DNA of 64,000 nt, from positions 152,267 through 216,266 of the forward strand of contig CANNEE010000007.1 in the NCBI GenBank assembly GCA_947503555.1. The letters run 5' to 3'. This stretch comes from an uncultured Shewanella sp. (GTDB lineage Bacteria; Pseudomonadota; Gammaproteobacteria; Enterobacterales; Shewanellaceae). The position numbers were made by a program, and so were the translations under genes. Shown here one piece after another: positions 52,941-62,014 of this stretch. Under the pieces are notes generated by a model, which saw nothing but the letters and a program-made list of their open reading frames with translations, did not search any database and was not told where the DNA came from. The stretch's first letter is position 1. Each line of letters starts with the position of its first letter.

Positions 52941-54326
52941 TTATTGAGACTGAAGGATCTCTCTGGCCTGCACTAAGGTTGCCAACTCTTCATCGCTAGT
53001 AACCAAACTCATTACCTGTTCGATTTGCAATAACATAGATTGCTTAAGTGGTGAGATCACTTCTAACTCGTTTTCCTTAGCATAATCTTGAGCAGTCATC
53101 AGCAAGCTTGAAGCTTTCACTATATCTATCTTCCCCAAAACACCATCGGCTAGTGCTACGCTAAGCTCTAACATAGCTGACACACTGCGCCCATATTTTA
53201 TTACATCAGATAAATAGTCCTGTACCCGCTTTGATTCCACCTCTGTAAGCATCTCTTTAGACAACAAGCTCTTCGCTATCATCAGCATTGCATCAAGCTG
53301 GCCCTGTTCTGCAGCCTCATTGAGCCAATATTGACTCTGCTCGCCATGAACCTCGCAGCCCTGCCCTGACTCCAGCATTAACGCCAAATGATACTGAGAA
53401 TGAGGATTTCCCGCTTGAGCAGCTTTGTTTATCCAATGAAATGCTTGGGTTTCATCATCAACTTGATAATAGTAAACCCCTAAGTTTGCCATAGCTTCCA
53501 CATGATCTTGTTCAGCCGCTTCACTCAATAAACTAAAGGCTCGCGTTAAATCCTGAGCAAAGCGCTCGTTGCCAATTAACAGGAAATAACCCAATAATGC
53601 CTTGGCTTCGATATCACCCGCGTCAGCAGCATCGGCAACGGCTTTTTCACCTTCGGCTATTCGACTATGACCTTGATAACCATGCAAGAGTCCCACACCG
53701 TGCTCAAATAGTGCCTTAGTATCAAATTTGGCGGCTTGCTCAAACCAAAAAGCCGCTTGTTGTAAGTTAGCATTTGGCTTCTGCTTATCCGCTAATGAGG
53801 TGTCTTGCTCAAGCTGCAATAAGCCTTTGGTTTTTAGCGACATCCCTACAAGATATTGCGCTTTAGGATCTGCCTGCATAACGGCTCTATAGCAAAGATC
53901 TCGCCCTACGACCTCATCAAAAGGTTCAAATAGATACTTGTTACCGCCTGAGCCTTTTCCTAGGGATTCAGCAAGGGTGAGCAAATCGGCTATCCCTTTT
54001 TCTGCCAGTGTGACTAGCTGAGCAAAGGTAAGGTGATATTTTTCCGGATGAGCCCCTTTATTTCCCAACACTCGCAACTTATGCAGTAACCGAGTTTGCC
54101 TAGGAGTGAGCAGCCTCTGAGCGTTGAGTTGCTCTACTCTGTCGTAAAGATTAGGGCTTTGATAAGTAAGGGAGTGTTGTGTCGCCACCAGCTTTACCAA
54201 GCAATGACACAAGCTGCGAAGATGGACCAATGCCTGGCTAGGCATTTCTCTGACATAGCTTTTAGCTAATTGATATTCTGCGCCAATTTCCTGTGAAAAT
54301 TGCCCCATAAATTCAATGTCATTCAC
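52941..54326 (-). CDS. Sel1-like repeat protein with DUF4145-like N-terminus
   Basis: A 461-residue protein. The N-terminal region (about 1-130) resembles DUF4145 (RSLCHCLVKLVATQHS, RLLTPRQTRLLHKLRVLGN and KGAHPE), a domain linked to nucleases and defence proteins. The C-terminal part has Sel1/TPR-like repeats from about 150 (EQAAKFDTKALFEHGVGLLH, AAEQDHVEAMANLGVYYYQ, AAQAGNPHSQYHLALMLESG). I take GTG at 54326 as the start because AGGAGA lies 7 bases upstream. Such proteins are scaffolds; the partner is not known. It is followed by nothing co-directional nearby except the membrane gene upstream at 54410. Confidence 0.75.
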   Translation of the reverse strand: MNDIEFMGQFSQEIGAEYQLAKSYVREMPSQALVHLRSLCHCLVKLVATQHSLTYQSPNLYDRVEQLNAQRLLTPRQTRLLHKLRVLGNKGAHPEKYHLTFAQLVTLAEKGIADLLTLAESLGKGSGGNKYLFEPFDEVVGRDLCYRAVMQADPKAQYLVGMSLKTKGLLQLEQDTSLADKQKPNANLQQAAFWFEQAAKFDTKALFEHGVGLLHGYQGHSRIAEGEKAVADAADAGDIEAKALLGYFLLIGNERFAQDLTRAFSLLSEAAEQDHVEAMANLGVYYYQVDDETQAFHWINKAAQAGNPHSQYHLALMLESGQGCEVHGEQSQYWLNEAAEQGQLDAMLMIAKSLLSKEMLTEVESKRVQDYLSDVIKYGRSVSAMLELSVALADGVLGKIDIVKASSLLMTAQDYAKENELEVISPLKQSMLLQIEQVMSLVTSDEELATLVQAREILQSQ

Positions 54327-54409
54327 CCTCTTTCTCCTATTTCTAAGAAAAAGCCAGGTAAACACCTGGCCTTAAGCTATTCCACCCATTTGATACGCTA
54401 GAAGCTTAC

Positions 54410-55138
54410 TTAATCAGCTTGCACGCCTTCATCGTCTTTACGACGATTCACCATATATAAACGGAATAAAGCAATGTTGACAAACAAACCGATAAAACCA
54501 AAAACAGTAGCAATGATTAACTCAGCTGCAGGTCCAAATGACTCGGTCGCCATCGTCAATTGAGAGCTGATAATAGAGATAGGCAAATACAAAGATAACA
54601 CTGCACAAGTGCGCAATAAAAATGGCCACTCAGATGTAAAATTAAAGCTCTCTTTAATTGCCTTGAAAGGCGTTAATCGTTCACTCACAACCATAAAATT
54701 CACAAACGACAGGCGAGCAAATATATATAAACTTGGGATTAAGCCTATGACCCATAAAGGTCCAAATGCCGCAGCCAGCATCACAGGAGCGATAATCGCA
54801 AAGCCTGATGCAACACCAGCCAACAATAATGGTGGAACAAAAGGCATACTCGCTTTTAAGATAAGAAGGTTGCCCACTTTATGCCCTTGAGACCTCACCT
54901 CTAAAAACAGAGTCAAGGCTGCAATCAATATTGAAAACAGAATCAATAGCGCCATCATGGCAAACATGTGAGAGCCACCAAACTCAGGGTTTACCTCATC
55001 GGCAGCCTTAAGCTCCATACCTAACCAAGTTTGGATACCAATCTGAAGCAACAATATTGGAATAGTGAGCATAGCCAATTGGCTAATATGATTACGGTAG
55101 AAGTGATAGGCTTCGGTCAATATTGCTGACAGTGACAT
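54410..55138 (-). CDS. multi-pass membrane protein (YciC/DUF975-like)
   Basis: A 242-residue protein with five or six membrane helices. The start SLSAILTEAYHFYRNHISQL and the block VNFMVVSERLTPFKAIKESFNFT (given as LTPFKAIKESF) resemble the YciC/UPF0259 membrane family of unknown function. The ATG at 55138 has GGAAAG upstream. It precedes the Sel1 gene by 83 bases on the same strand and may be co-transcribed with it. Confidence 0.75.
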   Translation of the reverse strand: MSLSAILTEAYHFYRNHISQLAMLTIPILLLQIGIQTWLGMELKAADEVNPEFGGSHMFAMMALLILFSILIAALTLFLEVRSQGHKVGNLLILKASMPFVPPLLLAGVASGFAIIAPVMLAAAFGPLWVIGLIPSLYIFARLSFVNFMVVSERLTPFKAIKESFNFTSEWPFLLRTCAVLSLYLPISIISSQLTMATESFGPAAELIIATVFGFIGLFVNIALFRLYMVNRRKDDEGVQAD

Positions 55139-55409
55139 GGGGCTTTCCAATTGGTGAAATTAAACAACATAGATTTGTGCATAAGGATAACTAAATTTAC
55201 TGCCTATTGCACAGAGCTAATCGTGATTTCACCATTGATATAGCGCAAAACTTGCACTGATTATGTGATAGCCGAGTGAAAGTCAGCCTCTATTTCGGAA
55301 CTGAGTCTCTTTCTGTTACATAAAAATGCATGGGATTAGCTTTCTTTCGAGTGAACCATGACAATAATATAAACTCTAACTGGTATTAAGTCGTCATTAT
55401 GGAGTGGCT

Positions 55410-55865
55410 ATGATCGCAACACTCAAACAGCTCTTCAAACTTGAGCCAGCTCAGTTATCACCTGAGCAACAAGCCCAACAATTAGAACTCGCCGCGGCTA
55501 GCCTGCTAATGGAAGTGGTCTACGCCGATGAAGATTTTAGTGAAAGTGAAGCCGAGTTATTGCCCCAAATGCTCACTAGCAGCTTTGATATTTCAGATGA
55601 GGATGCCCAAGCGCTAATTCTCGATGCAACTCAGAAGCGCCAAGACTCCACATCACTGTTTGAATTTACCGATTTAATCAATAGGCATTTTGACCTACAG
55701 AAAAAACTAGCCTTGGTTCTAGCGATGTGGAAAGTCGCCTACGCCGATGGCACCCTATGCCAATATGAAGATCAGATTATTCGTAAAACAGCGGATTTAC
55801 TTTATCTAAAACACAGTGAGCTAATGCAAACCCGCAATCAGGCTATGGAAGAAATGAATCGTTAA
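55410..55865 (+). CDS. TerB-like protein
   Basis: A 151-residue helical protein. The block ASLLMEVVYADEDFSESEAELLPQML (acidic ADEDFSESE, about 30-42) and the later AMWKVAYADGTLCQYEDQII repeat the TerB/DUF533 acidic helix pattern (ADG...E). TerB proteins are linked to tellurite resistance and membrane stress; the precise function is unknown. ATG at 55410 is preferred over the GTG two codons upstream. It is monocistronic. Confidence 0.85.
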   Translation: MIATLKQLFKLEPAQLSPEQQAQQLELAAASLLMEVVYADEDFSESEAELLPQMLTSSFDISDEDAQALILDATQKRQDSTSLFEFTDLINRHFDLQKKLALVLAMWKVAYADGTLCQYEDQIIRKTADLLYLKHSELMQTRNQAMEEMNR

Positions 55866-55928
55866 ATTGAAACGCCCCCATAGACACTGCAAACAACTGT
55901 CGTAAGAAATATAATTAAATCGGAAAAA

Positions 55929-55950
55929 CAAAAGGGCCTAAAGGCCCTTT
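55929..55950. terminator. bidirectional terminator between TerB-like and APC genes
   Basis: AAAAGGGCC-TAA-AGGCCCTTT: a strong hairpin, with A run and T run, between convergent genes. Confidence 0.85.
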
Positions 55951-55952
55951 CA

Positions 55953-57215
55953 CTATATCGCTTCGCGAGTTACCGCTTTTCTCACAAGGTGATTTTTCTG
56001 CCACCACAACATGGGAAACAGAATGGAAACCAAAGCAATGGCATAGAACATGTTCGCCCCCAAAGCTATGCCTAGCGCGATACAAAAACCACTACCTAGC
56101 ATCACCATAGGTAAATAGCGTTTCTTCAATAATCTAGCAGCGGCTAGCATAGACATTAAGTAGATAATGACAAACACACCATTAGTCCATGCAATCAGAT
56201 GCTCAAGATCATAGCCCCCCAAATAGGTAAGCACCATCACAGCGGCCATAACCAGTAAAATAGCGCTTAACGCTCTCACTGGTACCTGATGCTGATTCAA
56301 TTGATTAAAGTACTTCGGCAGAATTCCCTCTTGACTGAAACTCCACACTAAGCGCGCAGCACTCGCGCAATAGATATTGACCGTCGCTAAGCCACTCGCC
56401 ACACCCAGTATGCCAATAACCTGAGCACCATAACCACCAAGTAAACGATCAAACACACCGATCATGGCCACACCGTCTTGGGTTGGCACAAGAATAATCA
56501 AGAGAGTACAGGCTAAATAGATAATACCCACCAAAACAGTGCCGATCATCATTGCAGGAATCATATCTTTCTCAGGACGCTTAAAGTCGTTAGCAAGGTG
56601 AGTCATTGCCTCAACACCAAGAAAACTCCAAAAAGCGATACCTGCCGCGGCCATCACTAAATTCATATCGGGAGAAGCAAAACTACTTGAAGCGACTAAA
56701 TCAGTAAGGTTCGCACCACCCGCCCCAAACAATATCGCGACAACAGCAACGACCCCTAAAGTCAGTCCAAATTGGAGTTTTGCCGATACCTGTATTCCCT
56801 TTAGGTTTAATATCAACAAGCCTAAAATCACCACTAACTCAGCTCCGACTTGAGACCAGCCAGACATAGGTAGCAGCGCATTAACGAACTCAAAGGTCAT
56901 CAAAATAGCGGCAGGCGATCCAAGCGGAACGACCAACAAGAAAATCAAACCTATGGTGCGTCCTAAGGTACGGCCAAATGCACGTTCGATGAAATATGCA
57001 GGCCCAGCTGCATGGGGGAAAACACTCGCTAACCGAGCAAAGACTAAAGTCACTGGCAAAATCGCTATAGTTAGCAGAGCCCAAGCCAACATTGCGCCTG
57101 TCCCAGCTTTCTCTACCGTGATCTGAGGTAATATAAACACGCCAGTTCCCAGCAAAGTGGTGGCCATTAAACCAGCCCCTTGCCAGCGCCCTATGGTTCC
57201 TTTGATTTGATTCAT
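55953..57215 (-). CDS. APC-superfamily amino-acid transporter (YjeH-like)
   Basis: A 420-residue membrane protein with 12 predicted helices. The first helix block LMATTLLGTGVFILPQITVEKAGTGA (given as TTLLGTGVFILPQ) is the APC motif. It resembles YjeH, an exporter of methionine and branched-chain amino acids in E. coli. The Lrp-family gene is divergent and likely controls it, which fits amino-acid export. The start is ATG at 57215. Confidence 0.88.
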   Translation of the reverse strand: MNQIKGTIGRWQGAGLMATTLLGTGVFILPQITVEKAGTGAMLAWALLTIAILPVTLVFARLASVFPHAAGPAYFIERAFGRTLGRTIGLIFLLVVPLGSPAAILMTFEFVNALLPMSGWSQVGAELVVILGLLILNLKGIQVSAKLQFGLTLGVVAVVAILFGAGGANLTDLVASSSFASPDMNLVMAAAGIAFWSFLGVEAMTHLANDFKRPEKDMIPAMMIGTVLVGIIYLACTLLIILVPTQDGVAMIGVFDRLLGGYGAQVIGILGVASGLATVNIYCASAARLVWSFSQEGILPKYFNQLNQHQVPVRALSAILLVMAAVMVLTYLGGYDLEHLIAWTNGVFVIIYLMSMLAAARLLKKRYLPMVMLGSGFCIALGIALGANMFYAIALVSILFPMLWWQKNHLVRKAVTREAI

Positions 57216-57392
57216 ATCTATGATTAATGCCTAATATATTGGCGATTGCCGAAAAATAAAGAAGTGCTAGTATAGTGAAAACAAGCGGCGCATTCTGCCA
57301 TAGTTAGGCCGCATACTCACGCTCTTAACCGACATTTTGACGGAAAAACACCAAAACACCGACAATTTAACGGCACTGTTAAGGAGAAAGGT

Positions 57393-57824
57393 TTGGACAA
57401 ATTTGATCAGGCGATTATTGCGGCCCTAAAACAAGATGCACGCCAAAGTGTGTCTGCAATCTCTCAAAGGGTTAATTTATCCCGTAGTGCCGTCTCCGAA
57501 AGAATCAAGAAACTGGAACAAACAGGGGTGATCAGAGGCTACCAAGTCTTGCTCAGTGAATCTCAGAAAGACGGTGTTTCCGCCTATTTTGAAATTCAGC
57601 ATCAATGCCCAAGAGCGCAAGATATTATTCACGTATTTCATGCCATCCCCGAAGTCGTTACCTGTCATGGCATCACAGGAGAGATGGACATTCTTATGTA
57701 CGTCCAAGCAGATTCGATGAAACGACTACATGAGATAAGAGAATATATCGATACCAAGACAGACATAGTGCGAATTAAAACCCATGTTGTCATGAGCGAG
57801 TGGATTAATAATCAGGTTAACTAA
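57393..57824 (+). CDS. Lrp/AsnC-family transcriptional regulator
   Basis: A 143-residue regulator with an N-terminal helix-turn-helix (DARQSVSAISQRVNLSRSAV, about 15-34) and a RAM effector domain (about 60-140, with the GxxD-like ITGEMDILMYVQ). It starts with TTG, with AAGGAGAAAG 2 bases upstream of the spacing site. It is divergent from the amino-acid transporter across a 177-base gap. Such regulators respond to amino acids; binding sites would be expected around 57216-57392. Confidence 0.92.
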   Translation: MDKFDQAIIAALKQDARQSVSAISQRVNLSRSAVSERIKKLEQTGVIRGYQVLLSESQKDGVSAYFEIQHQCPRAQDIIHVFHAIPEVVTCHGITGEMDILMYVQADSMKRLHEIREYIDTKTDIVRIKTHVVMSEWINNQVN

Positions 57825-57892
57825 ATTGATTCCTTTCTCATGTGCTTAGTTGAGACGGAGTCCTTATATCACCATCTCAACCATAGCCTTGC

Positions 57893-58828
57893 CTATGCTC
57901 CTGTCATCTGCCCCGTGTATAAAATAAAGTTTCGTAACAAGAGTACTCCCATCAAGCTAAAGCAAGCCGTAACGGCAACGTAAGAAAAGCGTCTCTGTGA
58001 GGAAGCGCTCATAAATAAATTTGCCGCCAATGGAAACGATAAACCTAAACCCAATATACCACCCCAGAATATCCATCCCCAAAATCCTTCACCTATCGCA
58101 TTAATCGCGGCAACTTGGCTCTGTCCACCACTTAACACCAGCCCCATAAAGAAGGTAAAAATGAGAAGGATTTCTACCAGAATGAGAGGGATTTCAATCT
58201 TATGAATAAAGTGCACCTCTTTGCCATCAGGATTGCCTTTTAGCAATACACCACCTAACAGAGTCGCTGCAGCCCCAGAAGATAAGCCCGATATCAAGAA
58301 AAGTAAGGGCAATACAGGGTTATTGAGCATGGGGAACCCTGTCAACGCCGACAGTAGGAATCCGGTGTAAGCACCTAGCGCCAGTGAAAGAATAGCCAGC
58401 AAGCCTGTAATCGAGTCTTCATACACAAGCACTTTGGCAACAGCTTTATCTAGCCACTGCCAGCGACTCAAGTGACCTATCGGCTCAGCAAGCACACAGA
58501 TCATCCATGCAAAAAGAAAAACCTGATATGCCAGTAATACCAATACCCCCATGGACATCACTGAGGTCGTATTATAGAACACCAAAATCTTCCAAAACTC
58601 TAATGGCTTAGTAAGATCGATAACGAGAATACCTAATCCGGCAAAAACAGTAACCGGAGCAATAATGCAAGCCGCCTTAACAAAGCTAGAGCGGTAAGCT
58701 TTCATTGATAAAGTGAAGTGCTTCAATAGAATTGCAAAAAATGTTGCTCCCGCTGACACACCAGCCAGAAACAGATAAATCGCTATCGGCCAATGCCATA
58801 CAAGACCTTCAAAGTGAAATGCACTCAT
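57893..58828 (-). CDS. nrfD: NrfD-like quinol-oxidising membrane subunit
   Basis: A 311-residue inner-membrane protein of the NrfD/PsrC family, with about eight membrane helices. It exchanges electrons between the quinone pool and the periplasmic iron-sulfur subunit. Typical blocks are WHWPIAIYLFLAGVSAGATF (about 11-30) and LGAYTGFLLSALTGFPMLNN. It overlaps the FeS gene by 4 bases. The genes form a nrfBCD-like cluster without nrfA, so the terminal acceptor is unknown. Poly-sulfide or sulfite type systems use the same module, so the Nrf name is by similarity only. Confidence 0.85.
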   Translation of the reverse strand: MSAFHFEGLVWHWPIAIYLFLAGVSAGATFFAILLKHFTLSMKAYRSSFVKAACIIAPVTVFAGLGILVIDLTKPLEFWKILVFYNTTSVMSMGVLVLLAYQVFLFAWMICVLAEPIGHLSRWQWLDKAVAKVLVYEDSITGLLAILSLALGAYTGFLLSALTGFPMLNNPVLPLLFLISGLSSGAAATLLGGVLLKGNPDGKEVHFIHKIEIPLILVEILLIFTFFMGLVLSGGQSQVAAINAIGEGFWGWIFWGGILGLGLSFPLAANLFMSASSQRRFSYVAVTACFSLMGVLLLRNFILYTGQMTGA

Positions 58829-59502
58829 AACTTAATCTCCCCATCCCTACTCGCAATGCGAAACAACTTAGGCTTAGTTCCTAACTCCACTTTTGCTCGA
58901 TAGCTTGGCCTAGACTTCAGTAACCGAACCAATTGAGATTGTGGATCCTTCAAGTCTCCAAACACTAATGCCTGAGTAGGGCAAGCATCGACACAGGCTG
59001 GCATCTCACCTTGCTTAAGCCGAGACTCTAAGCAGAAGTCACATTTATCGGCAGACCGAGTAACAGGGTTAATGAACCGAACCTGATATGGGCATGCGGC
59101 AATACAATACTGACAGCCAACACATTTCCAACTATCAACCGCAACAACGCCAGTCTCACTGTCAATATATGCAGCCCCAGTGGGACAAACTCGAACACAG
59201 GGCGCATCTTCACAATGCTGACAGGATTCCCTCACAAAACGAAAGCTTTGGTTTGGATACTCACCAACAGGCCCGATACGCTTTATCTCTAATCTAGCAA
59301 CCCCTTCAGGAACCTGGTTAACCTCTCGGCAGGCTTGAGTACAAGCATTACAGCCGATGCACTTAGTCTCGTCATGGATCAGAGCATATTTCTTCGTGCC
59401 TTCTGGCAAGGTTTGAATTGAGCCTTTAGATACTGCATACACAGAAGAGCAAGCAATTAGGGCACAGCCTGCTTTCAGAAAGCTTCTTCTAGACGTTTCC
59501 AT
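58825..59502 (-). CDS. nrfC: NrfC-like periplasmic 4Fe-4S protein
   Basis: A 225-residue iron-sulfur protein with a twin-arginine signal (SRRSFLKAGCALIA, about 4-17), so it is folded before export. Four cysteine clusters are visible: CIGCNACTQAC, CQHCEDAPCVRVCP, CVGCQYCIAACP and CDFCLESRLKQ followed by CVDACP. These bind four 4Fe-4S clusters and pass electrons between NrfD and the cytochrome. It starts immediately after the cytochrome gene stop. Confidence 0.92.
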   Translation of the reverse strand: METSRRSFLKAGCALIACSSVYAVSKGSIQTLPEGTKKYALIHDETKCIGCNACTQACREVNQVPEGVARLEIKRIGPVGEYPNQSFRFVRESCQHCEDAPCVRVCPTGAAYIDSETGVVAVDSWKCVGCQYCIAACPYQVRFINPVTRSADKCDFCLESRLKQGEMPACVDACPTQALVFGDLKDPQSQLVRLLKSRPSYRAKVELGTKPKLFRIASRDGEIKL

Positions 59503-59982
59503 TTACTCGTCCCCCCTCTTAGCATGACAGCGTCTACATAACTGACTGTGCTGCGTAGGCTCTAAGCCAATCATAGAATCCTCTTTAGCATGCAGGTGAT
59601 GACAATCGCTGCAGGCAACCTTAGTGCTATGGGCATCATGGGTCCAATCTGCTATTGAAAGTAATTGAGGATCATGGCATTTCATACACACTTCGACTTG
59701 CTCAACAATCGACGTTACCGAGGCAGCACCAAATGCGACAACTTTATTAGGCTTTCTTGGGTGCTTGCCTTTCTCACCATGGCAAGTTTGACACTCAAGC
59801 GCTAAGGCATCATTAGCATGCACACCAAACATTTTGCCATTGCGCTTATGGCACTTAACACAAGAACCTTTATTTATCACTAATGAATCTTCTTGTGCTA
59901 TTACCTTAAAAGAATAACCCGCATTAGCCGTTAATATTATAAAAAACAATAAAACTGATAATTTAAAATGCATTATGGACAT
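59503..59982 (-). CDS. nrfB: pentaheme c-type cytochrome (NrfB-like)
   Basis: A 159-residue exported cytochrome. The signal is KLSVLLFFIILTANAGYSF (about 7-25). Five haem-binding CxxCH motifs are present: CVKCH, CQTCH, CMKCH, CSDCH and CRRCH, the number in NrfB. It passes electrons from NrfC/D to a periplasmic reductase. It is somewhat shorter than E. coli NrfB (about 188). The stop abuts the nrfC start. No nrfA-like CxxCK reductase is encoded in the window. Confidence 0.9.
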   Translation of the reverse strand: MSIMHFKLSVLLFFIILTANAGYSFKVIAQEDSLVINKGSCVKCHKRNGKMFGVHANDALALECQTCHGEKGKHPRKPNKVVAFGAASVTSIVEQVEVCMKCHDPQLLSIADWTHDAHSTKVACSDCHHLHAKEDSMIGLEPTQHSQLCRRCHAKRGDE

Positions 59983-60069
59983 AACCTGCCCTTATTATAA
60001 AAGTTAACACTAAATTCATTCATAATGGAGTGAGTGCCACTATAATAGGAAGTGGCACATTCAATACAT

Positions 60070-60588
60070 CTACGCAGCAAGAGCATTTTTAATTTGTGTA
60101 ACATCGCATGCTTTATTTTCAGATAGGTCAAGTAAACGCACACCTATATTATCTAAAGCACGTTCTAAGAATCTATGCTGCTCTGCAGTGTGTTCTTTAG
60201 GGTCTGCAATCACTAATTTCACTAATGATGACTCATGATCAACCACGACATAATCTAATTGACATTGCTGCAAATATTCAATCACAGTATCTTCTGGCTT
60301 AAGATCGTCATCAACATCTATGATATGCCCTAGATTAGTACCATATATGACATCATATTTATCTTTGGTAATAGCCTTAAGATTCTGTAAAAAATCTAAT
60401 GAATTACGATCCAACTGATGTGCCTTCACCTTAACATTGGACTCTGAAACTAACGGTTCAGACTTGAAGAACTTAATGCAGGTCATCACAAAAGTAACCA
60501 CGACAAAAGGAACTGCGATAAATAAAACAAAATACATAAATGCATAACTTAAAATAACTGATGCGTTCATAATAGCCTCCACAACCAA
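60070..60588 (-). CDS. membrane-anchored DUF2726-like protein
   Basis: A 172-residue protein with one N-terminal membrane segment (YAFMYFVLFIAVPFVVVTFV, about 14-33) and a cytoplasmic C-terminal domain (about 85-170). The C-terminal pattern LDYVVVDHESSLVKLVIADP, HRFLERALDNIGVRLLDLS resembles DUF2726, a restriction-endonuclease-like fold, but the nuclease-type Asp/Glu-x-Lys residues are not clear. The match is weak. It lies 87 bases upstream of the nrfB-like gene on the same strand. Confidence 0.6.
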   Translation of the reverse strand: MVVEAIMNASVILSYAFMYFVLFIAVPFVVVTFVMTCIKFFKSEPLVSESNVKVKAHQLDRNSLDFLQNLKAITKDKYDVIYGTNLGHIIDVDDDLKPEDTVIEYLQQCQLDYVVVDHESSLVKLVIADPKEHTAEQHRFLERALDNIGVRLLDLSENKACDVTQIKNALAA

Positions 60589-60971
60589 CCTATACGTTCG
60601 TAAATTCTTTGCACGGCTTAATTATCATCGACAAAACAGCATTCAAAAAGTTAAACAAACTTAACCACTATGACTTAATTATCGTTATAACGTGAAAAAC
60701 AAAATTATCAATTTTGAAATTTACTTACCCCAGCGTATATAAGAGAACAACCAAAATGGAGCATCACTAAGATTTAAGGCACAAATTCATATAAACTAAA
60801 CTTAACATTAATTTGTTAGACATCCTTAATTATTGAGTGTAGAGAACACAAGCTAATTTCACTTTATGCAAAACATGTAAATTATTAATAAAAATTAAAA
60901 GGAAAACACAGCAAAACTAGGATATACCTTAGCTATATAGATACATACGCTACCTCTTATTAGGGGTTTAT
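60589..60971. other. intergenic region before LysR-family gene
   Basis: About 380 bases, AT-rich, with the divergent promoters. No gene, RNA or strong inverted repeat is seen. Confidence 0.45.
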
Positions 60972-61973
60972 ATGGAAAGTACAAAATTAAACGAGCTGGA
61001 TCTTTTAAGCATCAATATACTCGTGATGCTATATGAATATCGATCAGCTACCCTAGTCTCTCAGAGGTTAAATGTACCTGCACCTAAGGTAAGCCGTAGC
61101 TTAAAACGTGCGAGGCAAGTATTCGATAATGAGCTATTTATGCGTAAGCAACATGGCCTAATACCTAATGATTTTAGTCACAAACTCTATCCTATTGCTA
61201 AAAAGATGATTAGTTGCATAGATGAGATAGATAAGCTCGACAACAGCAAACTTGGTCCTAGCCAAACACACTTTAATATTGCCGCACCCGATTTGCTTGC
61301 TTACAAACTCCCCCATGATTTAATGGCGAGTATTAAAGCAGAAGACAAGCCCATTAGCTTCAAGATATCACCATGGACTTCCTCGTCAATTGAAGAGATA
61401 GCAGAGGGTATGATTGATATTGGGTTATTATGCGGTTTCACCCAATCGCTCGAAGAATACTGCTCACATCAAGTACCATCAGCAGTGCTCGATAACCTCA
61501 GCATAAACTTGATACAAGCTTTAGACGAGCTTTATCTTATTTGCGATACCAATCACCCGCTCTCTGATCTTGAGGTCACACTCGAAGCGCTAGCTAATTA
61601 CCCATACATCAATACTGTATTTGGTCAAGCTGGCCAAGTGAATGATCAACTGTCTCCATTTCAGCAGTACTGTCAGCATCATAATCTCAAGCTTACAACT
61701 GAAATCGCTATCACGAGTCTATCTAGCCTATTTGATTACCTTAGATTCAGCCAGGCCATAGCATTGGTCCCCTATAAAGCGATTCATCAGTTGATAGCCC
61801 AAATACCTCAGCTTACGTCTAAGCCTTTAGCCTACAGCCAAAGACAACGGCTGTATGCTGCACACCCCTCGCCTAACCTCTACCTAATAACCCGAAAATC
61901 ACTGCAGGATGAGCAGCTAAGCTGGCTTCAACAGCAAGTAATAAACTCCATAAAGACCAGTAAACAGCAATAA
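60972..61973 (+). CDS. LysR-family transcriptional regulator
   Basis: A 333-residue regulator. The helix-turn-helix is LYEYRSATLVSQRLNVPAPKVSRSL (given as SATLVSQRLNVPAPKVSRS, about 27-45), with an unusual RLNVPAPKVSRS recognition helix. The effector domain covers about 95-300. It is divergent from the DUF2726-like gene and the nrfBCD-like genes, which may be its targets. It begins LNELDLLSINILVMLYEYR, a typical LysR first helix. Confidence 0.9.
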   Translation: MESTKLNELDLLSINILVMLYEYRSATLVSQRLNVPAPKVSRSLKRARQVFDNELFMRKQHGLIPNDFSHKLYPIAKKMISCIDEIDKLDNSKLGPSQTHFNIAAPDLLAYKLPHDLMASIKAEDKPISFKISPWTSSSIEEIAEGMIDIGLLCGFTQSLEEYCSHQVPSAVLDNLSINLIQALDELYLICDTNHPLSDLEVTLEALANYPYINTVFGQAGQVNDQLSPFQQYCQHHNLKLTTEIAITSLSSLFDYLRFSQAIALVPYKAIHQLIAQIPQLTSKPLAYSQRQRLYAAHPSPNLYLITRKSLQDEQLSWLQQQVINSIKTSKQQ

Positions 61974-61998
61974 AAAAGCCGCCTCATATGGCGGCTTT
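61972..61998. terminator. bidirectional terminator between LysR and chemoreceptor genes
   Basis: AAAGCCGCC-TCATAT-GGCGGCTTT with A and T flanks, between convergent genes. Confidence 0.85.
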
Positions 61999-62014
61999 TG
62001 ATTTAATTTGAGAT

